Shown here in pieces: positions 24,560-37,966 of a DNA stretch of 64,000 nucleotides. Source of the stretch: Rostratula benghalensis (lineage: Eukaryota; Chordata; Aves; Charadriiformes; Rostratulidae); assembly GCA_013399305.1 (NCBI GenBank), contig VXAI01000089.1, positions 87,086 through 151,085 on the forward strand, read 5' to 3'. Every line of letters begins with the position of its first letter. Within the stretch, counting starts at the first letter, position 1. Below the pieces are notes generated by a model. It saw nothing but the letters and a program-made list of their open reading frames with translations, made no database searches and had not been told where the DNA came from. Position numbers and translations under genes: made by a program.

Positions 24560-27500
24560 ATGACTGCCTAAGCCTTGTTTCCTGAGGAAACCAGGCTAAA
24601 AATGTGCCTAGAGATATTTCTAATGTTCCAAACCATTAAGCAGTCCTCAAGATGAGGAAAAGAAATACCTACACTACATATTGTTTGGAGGAAGATTTCA
24701 ATTCACAAAATGGGAAAAGTAAAAATCAATTCAACAGTCTAAATTAATTATTTTGGGTTGAAAAGGAGTGCCAGTTCTTTTCCCAACCTACACTTGAATG
24801 AAGTCAGCACAAATAAATACAGCATTATAAATGCTTATAAACCAGCTCATGGCAATAGCACTCCCTTGCTGAAGAGATATTTTTATCAGACCTACTCAGA
24901 AAGCTGTCTTTTATAAATTCTCTGTCATATCTTGTGTTTTCATTCTCTTCCAGCAATATTTACAGATGCCTCACATTTCCACAAAAGCATTTGTACAGTA
25001 ATTACCCTATAGTTTGTCTCATAAATTGTGGGTTTTGCTCTTGACTTCCAGATCACGTGCTTCATTTGAATTGAAGAGAAGACTAATGTATCTTGAACAG
25101 GAAATGAAAATTAGCCACCATGGAGGAAATTATATTCTTTTTCATATGACAGTGACTAAACATTCAGACAGTCTCAAGAAATGTTAATGCAATGATGCAC
25201 CTCTTATCAAAGTATGACTGAAAACTGTCAAAAGATGGTGAGGGGGTAGAATTTAAGCATATACTGCAGTTACTGCTCTGTATCTTTGTACCACTTTAAA
25301 AATGTGAACAGTCACACTGACATTAATGAAATCATCTACAAATTTAAAGTTACAGACCTGCTAATGGAACAGAATTGAGGACAGTTTGATCAGCATTACA
25401 CAGGAAATCTTTCCTACCATGACCTAGTGACGAGATAACTCCTTCTGGAATTGAAGTATAAGGTGTAGAAATAAGTGAGCCTGCTGTATCCAGGAAAAGA
25501 TACAGACAAAGCCTCCGTGTCTACACTTGGGCACTTAATGGTTCATAGTTGTGCTCAAGCCAGCTGTGGACATGTTGGCAAAGCAAAAGGCAGCTTTTCT
25601 TCAGAGAGAGGCAATGTCAAATATAAAGGCAATCAGGACATGTAGAAATACAATAACATAGCTCAGAAAAATTTACGGGAGCAGATAAGAGTTTGCAGAA
25701 CCACCCAGCAATTCTCATGGCAACTGTAAATGTCCTGCCTTGGTCCGCAGGCTGCATGGATAGACCACAATATCAAGTATGTTGCAGACATTGGCTGTAG
25801 ATTCAGCCTGCAGGGTAAAAACTGCTCATCTTATTTTGGAGCTAGTAGCTGTGCCTTTGTCTGTTGAAGAGCTCTGCTTGAGCATAGCAGGCATGGGTTC
25901 ACTCAAATTTGCAGTGAAAACTGTATTACAGGGAAAGGTGGTAGAACTCTTTGGAATTGTGTTCCATTCCTAGTAGCATGTGAAAAAATGAACAGAATTT
26001 TTTTTCTTTATTATGCTACAGTATTTACATTTGATGAGAAGGTTCACTTTCATGAGTAATTTCATTTTACTCTGAAATGCATTTACTCTGATAAAGTTTT
26101 ACTTTATTTACTTCTAATAAAGAAGATTTACTTCTTCAATATGAATTTCCATGCATGTGCAGGAAAAGAGGTGAAAATACCTTAAATTATTTAGTTAACT
26201 GGTCTTCTAGGATATAGAATCATGGATTTCTCTGAGACTCCACTGTGCCATATGTGTGTACATTTAGTCTGCCTCCTATGTATTTTTTTATCTGTTACTT
26301 TGTATTAGATCTCCGTAATCTAATTCTCATGTGATTTGAATGTACACATTGCCTCTAGATGACTGAGAGACTAGATTGATAATGCACCATTTTAACATTT
26401 CTTTTATATTAAGTCTATATGCCAAAACAAAACACTTCAATTTTTTTTTCCCCACACGAGTGCTGATTTTCACACAGCTGAAATCCCAATAATTTTAAAA
26501 TGCATATGTGCAAAAATATGCTATTAAGGAATTCAGAAAACACTGGCAAGAAACAGTTTCCTACTGTGAGCAACTGATTAATATTTTTAACAGCAGATTT
26601 TGAAAATCACAAGTAAAAATGAAGAAAAAGAAATAATAAATAATTTTCAGACAGAAGTATTTTATCTTGTATAAAGCAATGTTGAAAGATTTGATTGTAT
26701 TTGGCTGCAAAAATAGACCACATTCGACATTTAAATTAAAAACTTTAACATATGTAACATATGAACTATATGCTTCAGTGTCCAAGGTCCATATACCTTG
26801 TTTATTTCTTATTACAGTTTGAATAACTAAAATGAAAAATAAATATGACCATTTGTTAATGTATTCAGTAACTACACTTTTGGAGAATATACTTGTTCCT
26901 TTGAAACAGCAGTATGCCTTTCTTTTGAATCATGTAGTTTGCACACTCAGTACTTCTCAAGTGATAGTAGTCAGACCTCCCTTACATGCAAAACAAGGCT
27001 AAATGAGAGCAGCCTAACAGCACTGTTTTCCAGCCATTTTTGTAACCTGAGAAAATAAGCAATGTTTTATTGCTACTCTTGGTCATTTGCCACTCCTTGT
27101 TTGGTTTTGGTTTTTTCCCCCCTTCTTGTTGCCGTGGCCATCATCTCTTTCTCACCTCTGCTGGTACAGAGTGCACTAATAAGTTGAACTGGCCCAATAT
27201 GTCTCTGGCCCAGAATTTGAGGTAGAGGATATACAACAGGGATGCTGGAAATGCTTGAAGGCAGGACACATTTCCCATCTTGTACTAGTGTTACCGGGAA
27301 CAGCTGCTGCCTTACCTATCTGGAAAGGTGTTTGGATCTTCAGACTGAAAATATTATTAAGTCTCATTTCAGGTAAACTGAAGTATGTTTGTGCTAAAAT
27401 TCAAATGATCTTCAAGTTTTAGCCAAACTTAGAATCATTAATAAATGCTTTTTAAAAATGCATTTTAAAACCAAGTTAATTAACATTAATTCTTTCTTCA

Positions 27501-28750
27501 TTTAAACACCAAAATCTAGGGTAATAAAGGCAAATTGTAGTTCTCTATTTTGTTGGTTGTTGTTTGGGTTTCTTTTTCTTTCTAGTCACAGTTGACAGTA
27601 CCTTTAATATAAAAGAAAACACAGGGAGCAAATTTGTATTGCTGCTTTGGATGTTTGTGGGGTCATATGTTATGAAAAAAAAATCACTACATACTCATGT
27701 TTTGGCAGATAAAAAAGTTGTTTACGATGTTTTGTGTCTTGCTTTAATCACACTGTGAAGACGTGGTTATTAGAAACATATTTTTATTTCCATCTGTTTG
27801 TTATTACTAGCAATAATGGTCTTACCTAGTTATTTATAAACTCATATTTCTTTCATATAGAAATATTTCTGAAGACAGTTAATTTCATATAATTTGTATA
27901 TGTATTAATGATACAACATAATTTACAGTTCCTTTCACAAAATGAGGGTTTTTTCTAATATAAGCAACAAGACACTAGCAGTAGGAGCCAGCTAAAAAGC
28001 AAGTATGTTTACATTTAAAACTTTCAATTAGTAAGAAATTATTTGATTCCATATAGTAATAGCTCAGGTTTATAACATCAGTAATATTATTAATAGCCAT
28101 TAATAGGAATGGTGATGTTCCTGAGGACATTTTCTAAGATTGGTACTGCGTACTTACTGAATATTCTTTGCTGTATTTCAGTGATATTGGCAGTTACTCA
28201 AGTTGCTATGAATCTGCATAAAAGTTCTAAGAACCACTAGGTATAATTCCACAATACTATATAATGTAATACACTGAATCGAAGATGAAAGCTGCAACAT
28301 TCCTTTGAAGTCCCCTATTATTATGGGTACAATGTCTTTGATAGCAACATATTTATTTTAGCATCATCCCATTAAATTCAAGGAAGACTGCATATATCTG
28401 ATGAAATATTTTGCAGATCTGTTAAAAGACTAATTTAAAAATTACTGGTTTATTGATAAATAGTTTGAGATTGATGAGATGCATTATAAAAGAAACAGTA
28501 AAAATAGCTTGTTTGATTTTTCTTCTGTCCATTTTATGTAAACCTACCCACCAGCAAGTAGAATAATAAAGTAGGATAATTTTTTCAGCATTACATTTCA
28601 GTATTACAAAATTTAAAAATGTGCACATATACTATTATGTCACCTAGAACATAATTTTGAATTTAGAGTAAATGGTGTATGTGACTTGGACTTGCACTCA
28701 GATATCTGACAATGTAGTGGGAGACCTCTTGATAATATATAATGATTATA

Positions 28751-28755
28751 NNNNN
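28751..28755. other. Assembly gap, 5 N
   Basis: Five N bases in otherwise unique AT-rich DNA. The true length here is not known from this sequence. Confidence 0.99.
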
Positions 28756-29711
28756 CATACATAATATGGGGTACCTCATTTTAGAATATAGTGGTTTCAT
28801 AAACAGTAGGATGAGATATTAAGTCCCTTCTTCAAAAAGAAACTAGTAAAATAATCTCAAAATTTTGCAGTTCATCAGCCTCAAGATGAAGTAAAACTGA
28901 ACAGCAATTTAAAAAAAATAATCCAGCGAGAGAGGGACAGAACTTCAGTGTATTTATTCTGGTTCATTGCTAATCTTTCACTCATGAGTAAAAAACAGCA
29001 TGAGTGAGAAGTTTACAAGAGTAAAGGCTTCAAGACAGGGACATAAAAGAACTGGAATACTAAGGAATGCTATTAGCACAAGATTGATAAACATGACTGA
29101 TCTTCTACAGTTACACTAAAACTCTTATGTAAACTTGATTAATCATTGTCATGAATGTTAGTATGTACATATTTTTAAAATAGTAAATTTCTCTGCTTTG
29201 CCCCGCAAAATATAGTATTTGTGTATTCTTTGAAGAACAGTTTTACTCTAAATATATGTCCTTCAAGTATTTCTAGAGACATCTGTTACAATACACTCTA
29301 ACACAATGTTAAAAAAATGTATACTAGGAATTCCAGATGCAATAGAGTTCAGCGAAGAAACTGACTGTTCCCTCCATTGCCATCTTGAAGGACTACAGAA
29401 TAATGGAGACAAAAATCTGAAAAATGTGGAGAATGGAAGTATAAGATATGTGCATTGCTAAAAAGAATCTGTAAAAGTTAATCCAAGTTATGTATTCCTA
29501 TGTGCTTTACATCATTGCAGTCACATACTTGGAATCAAAGTCAATCTGGAACAAAAGTTGTGCTTGTCCTCATACAAACTTTGTGTCTCAAGTAAAAAAG
29601 AAGATTATTTCTTTAAAAAGAAGAATAACAATCAGAGAAAAAAAGATAAGCTAGTTTTCTCACACTGTTAAAGCTGGAAGACAAATTAAGATTGAATTTT
29701 TAATGAAGTTT

Positions 29712-29725
29712 AAAAAAAAAAAAAA
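29712..29725 (+). repeat. Poly(A) tract, 14 bases
   Basis: Uninterrupted A run, with no recognisable retrocopy upstream. Confidence 0.9.
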
Positions 29726-30429
29726 GTAAATCTGACATATTAAGGTGTTATTCCATTCTTGAAAGCTGAAGAGCATTAACATTTTAGGTCTATTTTCTTT
29801 TTGTTATATGAAATAGCATATCTATTATTTTATTCCCTAGATTTCCAATAACAATGATAATTAGAAAGAAGTAAAACTCAGAAAACTGACTGCTTTTGAT
29901 ATCATGAACCTCATGTCATGAAACCTTTTTATTGGCTTTAACACAGTCTTGCTGTTGTGTGCCATAGTATCCAAATGTTTATTATAAAATTGTCATTACT
30001 GTGTTAATTCACTCACTAATTCTGAAACAAATGAGTCTAGTCACTGCAAAATTTAAAATGGTGGTACAGATAGAAATTGTAAAAGTTGGCGATGAGTGTT
30101 CTCAGACTACAGTGTTAGATTGAAATATATGTTTCTAATACCTTGGGGTGTATTCCTCATGGAAATTTAACCATAAAGGTCACCTTTAAAACTCTTTCCA
30201 GTACTTACAACTCGACAAAATCTAACAGCAACTCAATATGGAAGAGGTGGAAAATGCTTCAAATTATTACAGTAAACTTTGGGCCCTGACAGGCTGAATG
30301 AGCAAAGGTCAAGATGACAGAGATGGTGATCTCAGAAAAGCCTACTGCTTTTCCCAGTCCCCTGGGTTCCTTTAACTCTGTGAAAGTGCTAACCGGTTTA
30401 TAGCAAAATTCTTCTCAAAACAATGGACA

Positions 30430-30663
30430 GTGAGGTTGATTGAGAAGTGTCTGAGTGGCAAAACTGGGATCAGTGGTGCAGAGTCTAGTTGGAAAACTGT
30501 AGATGGTGGTGTTCTCCAGGGGTCAATACTGGGTCTAGTCTTGTTCAATATATTCATCAATGACCTGTATGAGGGGACAGAGTGTACCCTCAGCAAGTTT
30601 GCTGATGACACAAAGCTGGGAGGGGTGGCTGACACACCAGAAGGCTGTGCTGCCATTCAGTGA
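30430..30663 (+). pseudogene. CR1 ORF2 reverse-transcriptase fragment with intact FADD box
   Basis: Open for 77 codons. Visible reverse-transcriptase landmarks are the '[20 protein letters not shown]' segment (the block preceding the active site) and '[20 protein letters not shown]', which holds the catalytic Asp-Asp pair (motif C, FADD in CR1). It ends at TGA 30,661-30,663, again at the CGA/Arg codon lost in the 20-kb copy. Upstream the element is truncated, so the first catalytic aspartate (motif A) is absent and the fragment is non-functional. Confidence 0.9.
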
Positions 30664-30785
30664 GACCTGGGCAGGCTGGACAGTTGGGTGGAGAGGAACT
30701 TAATGAAGTTCATCAAGGGCAAGTGTCAGGTCCTGCACCTGGGGAGGAATGATCTTGTGCACTGGCACAGGTTGGGGGTTCACCT

Positions 30786-30989
30786 GTGCTGGAAATGAGC
30801 TCTTCAGAGAGGGACACAGAAGTCCTGGTGGACTACAAATTGATCCTGAGGCACCAATGTGCCTTTGTGGCCAAGAAAGCCCATGGCAACCTGGGTGCAT
30901 TAAAAAGAGGATGGCCAGCAGGTAGGCAGAGGCCATCCTCCCTCTGCACTGCCCTGGTGAGGCCACAGCAGGAGTATTGGGATCCCTAG
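30786..30989 (+). pseudogene. CR1 ORF2 C-terminal fragment, broken
   Basis: A 67-codon frame carries decayed CR1 peptides: 'DTEVLVDYKLILRHQCAFVA' and 'ALVRPQQEYWDP' correspond to '[12 protein letters not shown]' and '[12 protein letters not shown]' in the 20-kb copy. It belongs to the same insertion as the fragment at 30,430-30,663, but is separated from it by a stop and frame changes. It ends at TAG where other copies continue with the phenylalanine-tryptophan-alanine-proline segment. Confidence 0.8.
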
Positions 30990-31029
30990 TTCAAGAAGAA
31001 CAGGGAGGCCAATGGAGGGCTACAGAGAT

Positions 31030-31085
31030 GATCAAGGGAATGGAGGGATCAAGAGAATGGATCAAGGGAACAATCCTATGATCAA
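31030..31085 (+). repeat. Imperfect tandem GATCAAGGGAA units inside CR1
   Basis: GATCAA recurs at 31,030, 31,047, 31,060 and 31,080, three times followed by GGGAA/GAGAA. A normal CR1 has one such unit ('ATGATCAAGGGA') here, so this looks like local slippage expansion within the dead element. Confidence 0.75.
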
Positions 31086-32642
31086 AGGTGAGAAACCCTG
31101 GAGAAGAGAAGAATGAGAGGCGATCTCATCTGTGCTTATAAATATCAGTCAAGAAGGGACAATAGACACAAGATGGAACACATAAATCCCATCTCAACAT
31201 CAGGAAAAACTTCTTTACTTTGAAGGTAACAAAGCACTGGAATGGGATGACCAGAGATTTTGTGAGCTCTCTTTCTGAAGAAAACAATACTCAATAAAAA
31301 TACTAAATGGGAAAATCACTTTTTCTTCCCCTGAATATATAGGTAACATTCAGATGAGCACCTTCAGATTACGTTTTCTTCTGTCTGGAAAAACAACAAC
31401 CGTGAACTGCCTCATTCCAGTTTTTCCTGCCCTCAAAAAAAATAGTAATAGTACCATTTGCTTCCTAAACAAAACCCCAAGATCTCTCTCATTTGCAGGT
31501 AATCTCTAAAAATAATAGTGTTTACTCTGCCCTTACAAACAGGCATAATCACAAGCTCTTGTCTCAGAAATCTGGAAAACAAAATCAGTTGTTTGATTGC
31601 CATTTCCGATTATAGCTAGATAAATCCTCCATCACGTTACTATTTCTCTGGTTTTGAAAGGAACTGAAATGACACACAGTCATTCACCATACTAGATCTT
31701 TTCTGAAAGAAATAGAAACATTTAAATTTTTTTGTGAGTTTTAGTCAGTTACAGTTCAAATCAGTAAGGATGAACCAAGTATGAAATACAAATGAAGGTT
31801 CTTGGCCATATAATCAGTTGATCCCACTGCTTTGCTATATAGTATTCTATAGTATTACAATAAATAATTAAATAAACCCCTAACTCTAAAACGGTGTTTG
31901 ACAAGGAATCCACAAGAAAATCAGAACCACAAACAGTTAAAAAAATCTCCATCTTTAGCATTATATATAAACATTGACATATATGAAATACGTCATCTGA
32001 AAAAAAACCTGAAATATATATCTGTACTGAATAGTTTGTCATTAGCAGATTGGACTATGTTCTGGAAGATGTCAAGCTCTTTTTATAGAAGGAATAGAGC
32101 TTTTTAAATCACATAAAGACTGGTTTGACCTCTGCAAAGCCCATGGCTATCAAATCTCCAGCTGCCACATAATGAACAAAACAAAATCACATTGATAAAC
32201 TGACATTAACAGCTGCATAGTGTTTGCAAATGTTTTTTGTTCTCTTAAGCCAAATTTTGTGATTTTTATATAAAATTGTAATCTGTGTGAATAAACAACT
32301 CTTTAATAATAAATCCCTTTATTGTTATAAATGAGAGAACACATATTTCATGCTGATATGATGACCTGGTGAAAAAAGAATTTTATCACCATTTGTTTCA
32401 GCCACATGTTCCCATTCACATTATTGCTTACAGAACTAAAAAAAATATTTATTTTATAGATTAGAATATGTTTCATGGTTTATAGTAGATTCCAAAGCGT
32501 TACATGATGCTAATGGGGTGGACTTGTAACATAAAATATCACAGTCTCCTTACTAAATCTTTGCTCAACCCTAGAATTAAGATCTTTTTGAAGTGCTATT
32601 TACATAAGTTTTCTGATCACATTACTACATTTCTCTACTTTA

Positions 32643-32716
32643 GAAAAAGGGAGAGACAGAAAGAAAGGAAGACATGCAAAGAAAGAAAGGAAGGAAGAAA
32701 AAAATAAAGAAACAGG
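32643..32716 (+). repeat. Purine-rich (GAAA/GGAA)n tract
   Basis: Almost all A and G with GAAAG and GGAAG units, interrupted by short CATGC and T bases. It is degenerate simple sequence. Confidence 0.85.
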
Positions 32717-35700
32717 TGTATTCTATGCCCCATGGCTTTTCACTGTTTGGTCTTCTCTAACCCTATATATACTTAACAAGTATTTTTGGGGAAAGCAGAA
32801 ACCATTATTTTGTTATTTCCCAGATGTTCTGGAGCCTATTGGGTCATTTAAGAAGTGGTACCTGAGTTCTGTCTTTTTCTAGGTACTGCCCTTATTTCAC
32901 TGGGATTTTTTGGTTACTCCTGGGTTATAGACTTGTTAGACACCAGCTGAAGAACTGGAAGGAAATAGCTGACTTCTTTGTTAGCTGTTTTACTAGACTT
33001 TGGTTAGGTGAAGGAGTTCAGTGTTCACTTCTAAAATATTTTTGTTCTTAGTTGTAAGGAGAGAAGAGAATTTATCAAGATGAACTCTACCAAACAAAAA
33101 AGAAAAAATTAAGAAGAAAATACCCAAATAACAATCGCCCCCTCAACTAATAAGCCATAGGATTGGAGATTTTTATTCCACTGTATACTCGAGTTATTCC
33201 AGGTTGTGGCAAGTAAATCAAGTGCTATGGTAATCTAGCATTCAACAATCAAATTCAACCAATTTTCCTGAATGTGGCAAAAGACATTCATTCCTTCCTC
33301 CCTCCCTCAAAGAAATGATACAGAAGGAAAACCAAACCTTACATTTTGCAGTTTCTTACCAGTTTCAAGAGTTACTAGACCAGGTGCACAGCCTGTAAAT
33401 CCTAGAGATGAGAGAGCTTCTCTGATCTTATAGAGACCCACAAAGGAACTATACACAAATTAAAATAGATTGATTAGAAAATAAACAAAAAGAAGTTATG
33501 TCTATTAGAAACATATCCCTTTGAAATATGCACAGTCTAAAACCTAACTCAAGTAAGTGTATTTCTAAATTATCAAGATGAACTTGATGTTCTAGGTTGC
33601 ACTGCAGCCCCTACACTTTTTGCAGATTCACTGTCTTCACACCTTTGGAAGTTCAGAAATTCTGCATCTGCAGCTTCAACACAGAAGAAATTAAGAGACT
33701 GATAGGAAAAAATTCCTCAAGAGCATGGGTTTTTAGTGAAACCAGCTCTGAAGTGAAATTCTGTATGGAGTAAAACAATTATGCAAACTCTGAAGGAAAT
33801 CCATTTTTCCCCCAATCTGTATCAAATCAATGATTATATCAATTTCAAAGAAATTTATTAAATTTAATACATTGAGTAAACTTCTTAAAATTCTCAGCTT
33901 TCTCAATTTATGATAGAAAATGTCATTATAATGGATTGTTGTTCACATTCCCTTCTACCAGTTTTAAAAAGCTACAGTAATAGTACTAATATACACAATA
34001 TCATTTGCATCCTTCACTGATTTATATCCTTAATTCTTTCATGGTCTAATCATCAAGTAGATTAACCATAAATGTGCAATAAGAATATAACTTTTCAGAG
34101 CCTTAATATATTTAAATTCTAAAAACACTGTGAGAGATAACACTCATGAGAAAGATCTAAAGATATGACCTTTAATATAGTTAATATTTTACTATCAGAT
34201 AATACATGAATTTAAAAAAATACTTTTAATATTTTTTTTTTTACACTTTATAGAGTTTTAAATCTAGGAAAGAATTATAAGAGATTGGGGAGAAGATATA
34301 GTGGAGTGGTGGTAAAATAAGGATTGGAAATTCGTATTCCAAGTTAAAATTTTCATTCGATCACAAGTATTCAGTAGTTAGGACTTTTGGAAAAACAAAT
34401 AAACAAATACTGCAACATTAACAATTAGAATCATGCGAAGTGGTATCATTGCTGCGTGTTCAAAATTCGACTTTTAATCTGTTACAGTTTTCACCATGTC
34501 TTCTTGAATCCTACATCGCAGGCTGCGACTGACATATGAAGTGGGAGGAGAAATCTTCATCTCTGCCTGCTGTGACTGTGTTGAGTTCCCTCCTTAGAGC
34601 CCTGCTCAGCAATAAGCCAACTGAGAAAGTGTTCCTGGTATTGAAGACAAAAGGAAATAAAAAATAAAAAATAAGCTAATTTTTAAAAAGCAGACCAAAG
34701 AAAAATCAATAAAAATCATTTAAAAATTCAACACCTGCAAAGCTCAGCTGTAAGACTAGCCTGGTTTTCCACTAGAATTAATTTCAATTCTTTTTTAAGA
34801 ATAATTTCTGCAGTGAGTTTTGAAAATCATTGTCTAATTCTATGGAGAAATGCATACTACACTATTTTGTGATTCAATACTTTTGACTACGTGTGCATTT
34901 GCAGTAGCAATGAATGGCAGAATGGATAGGATGAAGAGTATCTTTATTTCTTGAAGAATCATCTACCAGCTATATATTTGAGTGTCAACGAGCCTTCAGC
35001 ATAGTGCCATTGTAGTGCATATGCACCACATGTGGCCATTCATTACATAGGAAATACCAACATCACACAAAAGGCATAAATTGTATGCAATACATTAAAA
35101 AAATCAATCCATATATACATTATACACACTTTCTTGCAACAACAATACTACAACTTAAGAGCAAGCAAGTTTTCAGCGATTATCTCATAGGGTTTTCTCA
35201 AATGTGCCAGTTACAAAGTTAAAGACAGGCAAGGTGGAAAGGAAAGGAGGAAGACAGAAAGGAATTCTGACTAAACTCTGTAACTGCAAAGTATCACTCA
35301 TTCAGAGACTGTGACATGCAGAAAGCTTTATCCTACAAAAAGGACTACCTCTACATCAATAAAACTGTCTGCATGAATTCTCACAGCTGGGTGATAAAAA
35401 GGGGAGGAAGAGAGGAGCTGGAGAGAAGCTCAGTCTTTCTTCAGTTGTTTATGCATCTAATACCACAACTGGGGGATTGATTTGCCCTGTACTGCATGGG
35501 TGAAGTATGCAAGACTGTTCTCTGAACAAAGAGTGCTACACCCCGAACAGCTGGTTTTACTCTCACATTCATGTGCTTCATAGATGCCATGTCAGTGTCT
35601 CTCTCCCTCCCACAGAGCTGAATTTCAGGGACAGAAGATATGACCACAGCATTTTTGTGAGATAATTAATAAACAAATGTCTGGTTGTCAAACCACAGAT

Positions 35701-35744
35701 GGTCTAACTATTTCTAAAGTTTATAGTGAAAGGAGAGTGGAAAC

Positions 35745-35760
35745 AAAAAAAAAAAAAAAA
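35745..35760 (+). repeat. Poly(A) tract, 16 bases
   Basis: Uninterrupted A run. Confidence 0.95.
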
Positions 35761-37966
35761 CATTGCCTCATTATTTATGTATATTGGTAAATATTATTTC
35801 ATATTATTAATGGAGGTTGATAACATCACTGCTGTTCCCCCACTCATGACCTCAGAAGTCAGGGACGCTACAGAGATAGGCAGTATCTGAATTGCTTTTT
35901 CTTACAACACGTGTAAATTTGAAAAGGTAAAAAAACTGGTATTAATGGATGTGTAGTTATTCTCCTTCATATTTCACACATGTCATAGTATGACAGACAT
36001 CAGAACTTGATTGCATTTCTCCAGATTTTTCCAGAATAGCAAACAGGAAAAATGTAGGTCAGCTAATTTTTGGATGATCTTAGCAAGGACAGCACTAAAA
36101 AGAATGAAACCAAAAGCTTCACCTAAGAAAAATCCTTGCAAGCAATAAATACATTTAAAAGATATTAATTGCAGATTTGTTTCTTTACTGAATACGAAAT
36201 ATCATTGATTCACTTGGTACCAGAGAACTTCGTGATAGCCTTAGACCTCTCCTGATTTGTCCCCTGCTGGGATGTAAAGATGACCCCCATGTGAAAACAT
36301 TCATTATGCAATACCTGTATGCCTTTGCAGATGTATAGGTGTACCCTGTCTAACAGGGAGACAGAATACCATCTGCCAAAACACAAGGGCTTTGCCTTTT
36401 TGTGGTAGACATGACAAATACTGAAAAAGGAACCAAAGAGCAGTATAAAACCACCTGCTGTCATATGGAAGAGAGAAAATAGTGCACCACTTACAGCAGC
36501 ATAGAAATACCATAGGTTTGAAGGACTGTGCCTATATGTACAAGTACACATACCGGATGCAGGAAGATCAGACAGAGCAAGTCAGGAACAAAAACTTAAC
36601 ACAGACACCCTCCTGTGAAGGAATCTGAGATTTTCAGGACTCCCAAATCTAAATATACTGGCCTAGGAGGGCACTTTCAGGCATTGGGTGTTATTTTTGA
36701 AATCTAGACATGTCAGTGCAGGAAATTACAGTCCCTCACTGCAGATTGCTTCAGGCAGCATATCCCTTTGAGTCAGGTGACAGAGAAACTCATCTGGCAT
36801 GTTTCAATCCTTTTTTCAGTTAAAATAGGTGGACTCAGGGCACATGCAGTATCTAGTCAGTTTACAGGAGCAGAGCAGATTTCAGCAGAAGCAGGTCAAG
36901 TAGCTGTTGTACAAGCAACTTGGGTGTCAGCTTGCAGCAAATAGTACCCACTGGTATGAAGGCACGGATTAATATATTTTCCTTTCTTGCAGTAGCAACA
37001 CAAGAGAAGGTGGATGTGAATCTATTGCTTTGTTATTCCTTCAGGAATAACAGTGTTCTTTACAGTTAAAGACCTTTTAAGGCAAGACTTATTAAAAGCA
37101 AGACTAATTAAAATTAAATAAATACAACCAAGAAAGCACCTTCTCTCTGAGATATCTCCAGAATTTAAGCGGGCAAAAGTTGCGAAACCAGGCTCTGTGA
37201 TTCTACAGTGACATAAGAAGTAAAAGCTGGAAAGAGAAAAGTCTTAGTCTAATCATACGCAACTACAGAAACGCTGTGTCCCAGCTGTGATCTCAGGAGA
37301 GCCATATTAGCATAGGGGTGTTGCTAAACGTATGTGTCCCAAATAGTTCAGACCCGTGGAGACCAGCTTTAGATAATGAGCAAAAGAAGGTTAGCAATTG
37401 CTGAATACAAGCATAAGTAGCACAGCCCTTCATGTATCTATCCCCATACCACCTATAAAACTTGAAGTGCATTGAACATAACCTTTAACTTTGGCTGAAC
37501 TTGATAAATAATTTGAGCAGGGTAAGAAATGCTAAATAGCCTCTTTTGCTTTCTGTGCTAACCCACTAATAATTCAAACATATTTAGGCAGCTTCCAACT
37601 GGAAGACACCCCCTTAACCATTCCAGTGCTAAGTTCTACAGCTCAGTTCTAGAACAGTATTTATGCACACAAGTCCCACTGGAGCCAGTGCTGTACATCT
37701 CTGGGTGCTTAGCTGCCTAGATATTTGTATCAATTCTGGGATACAAATTTCTATTTATAAAAGGCTTTTGAATAAAAGAAGAACCATGTACAATACAGTG
37801 GTAATACAGTTCACTTTGGCTAATGCCACATGAATCAATATGCGTTGTTTAAAATATTAAAAGACTATTTCACCTTGGTTTTCAGCTCCTTACTCATCCA
37901 CATATCATTTTGCATCATCCCCCAAGTTTGCATGTCTTTCCATGGGAAGTTCATCATCTTCTTTAA

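Larger units (their letters stand above)
20981..30419. other. 9.4-kb repeat-poor AT-rich DNA, no gene seen
   Basis: No CR1, exon or RNA gene recognised. It contains an (AG)n microsatellite at 24,525-24,543, a 14-base A run at 29,712-29,725 and a 5-N gap at 28,751-28,755. The segment around 23,095-23,250 is locally GC-richer and open in one frame for 87 codons, but no protein family is recognised. Confidence 0.5.
30420..31295 (+). mobile_element. CR1 LINE internal fragment, lacking both ends
   Basis: Begins in the reverse-transcriptase region ('GACAGTGAGGTTGATTGAGA', then 'CAGGGGTCAATACTGGGTC') and proceeds in CR1 order through 'TTTGCTGATGACACAAAGCT', 'GAGAGGAACTTAATGAAGTT', 'AAGAGAAGAATGAGAGGCGA' and 'AAAAACTTCTTTACTTTGAA' to about 31,295, where it stops. 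The 3' UTR and octamer tail present in the other long copies are missing, so the end was deleted after insertion or has diverged beyond recognition. An internal stretch at 31,030-31,085 is disturbed by repeated GATCAAGGGAA-like units. It is clearly older than the 20-kb copy. Confidence 0.94.

Noticed and set aside
36210..36551. 113-codon minus-strand frame with a hydrophobic stretch
   Set aside because: No family recognised, no splice or promoter context, and its length fits chance in AT-rich DNA. The hydrophobicity follows from T-rich codons.
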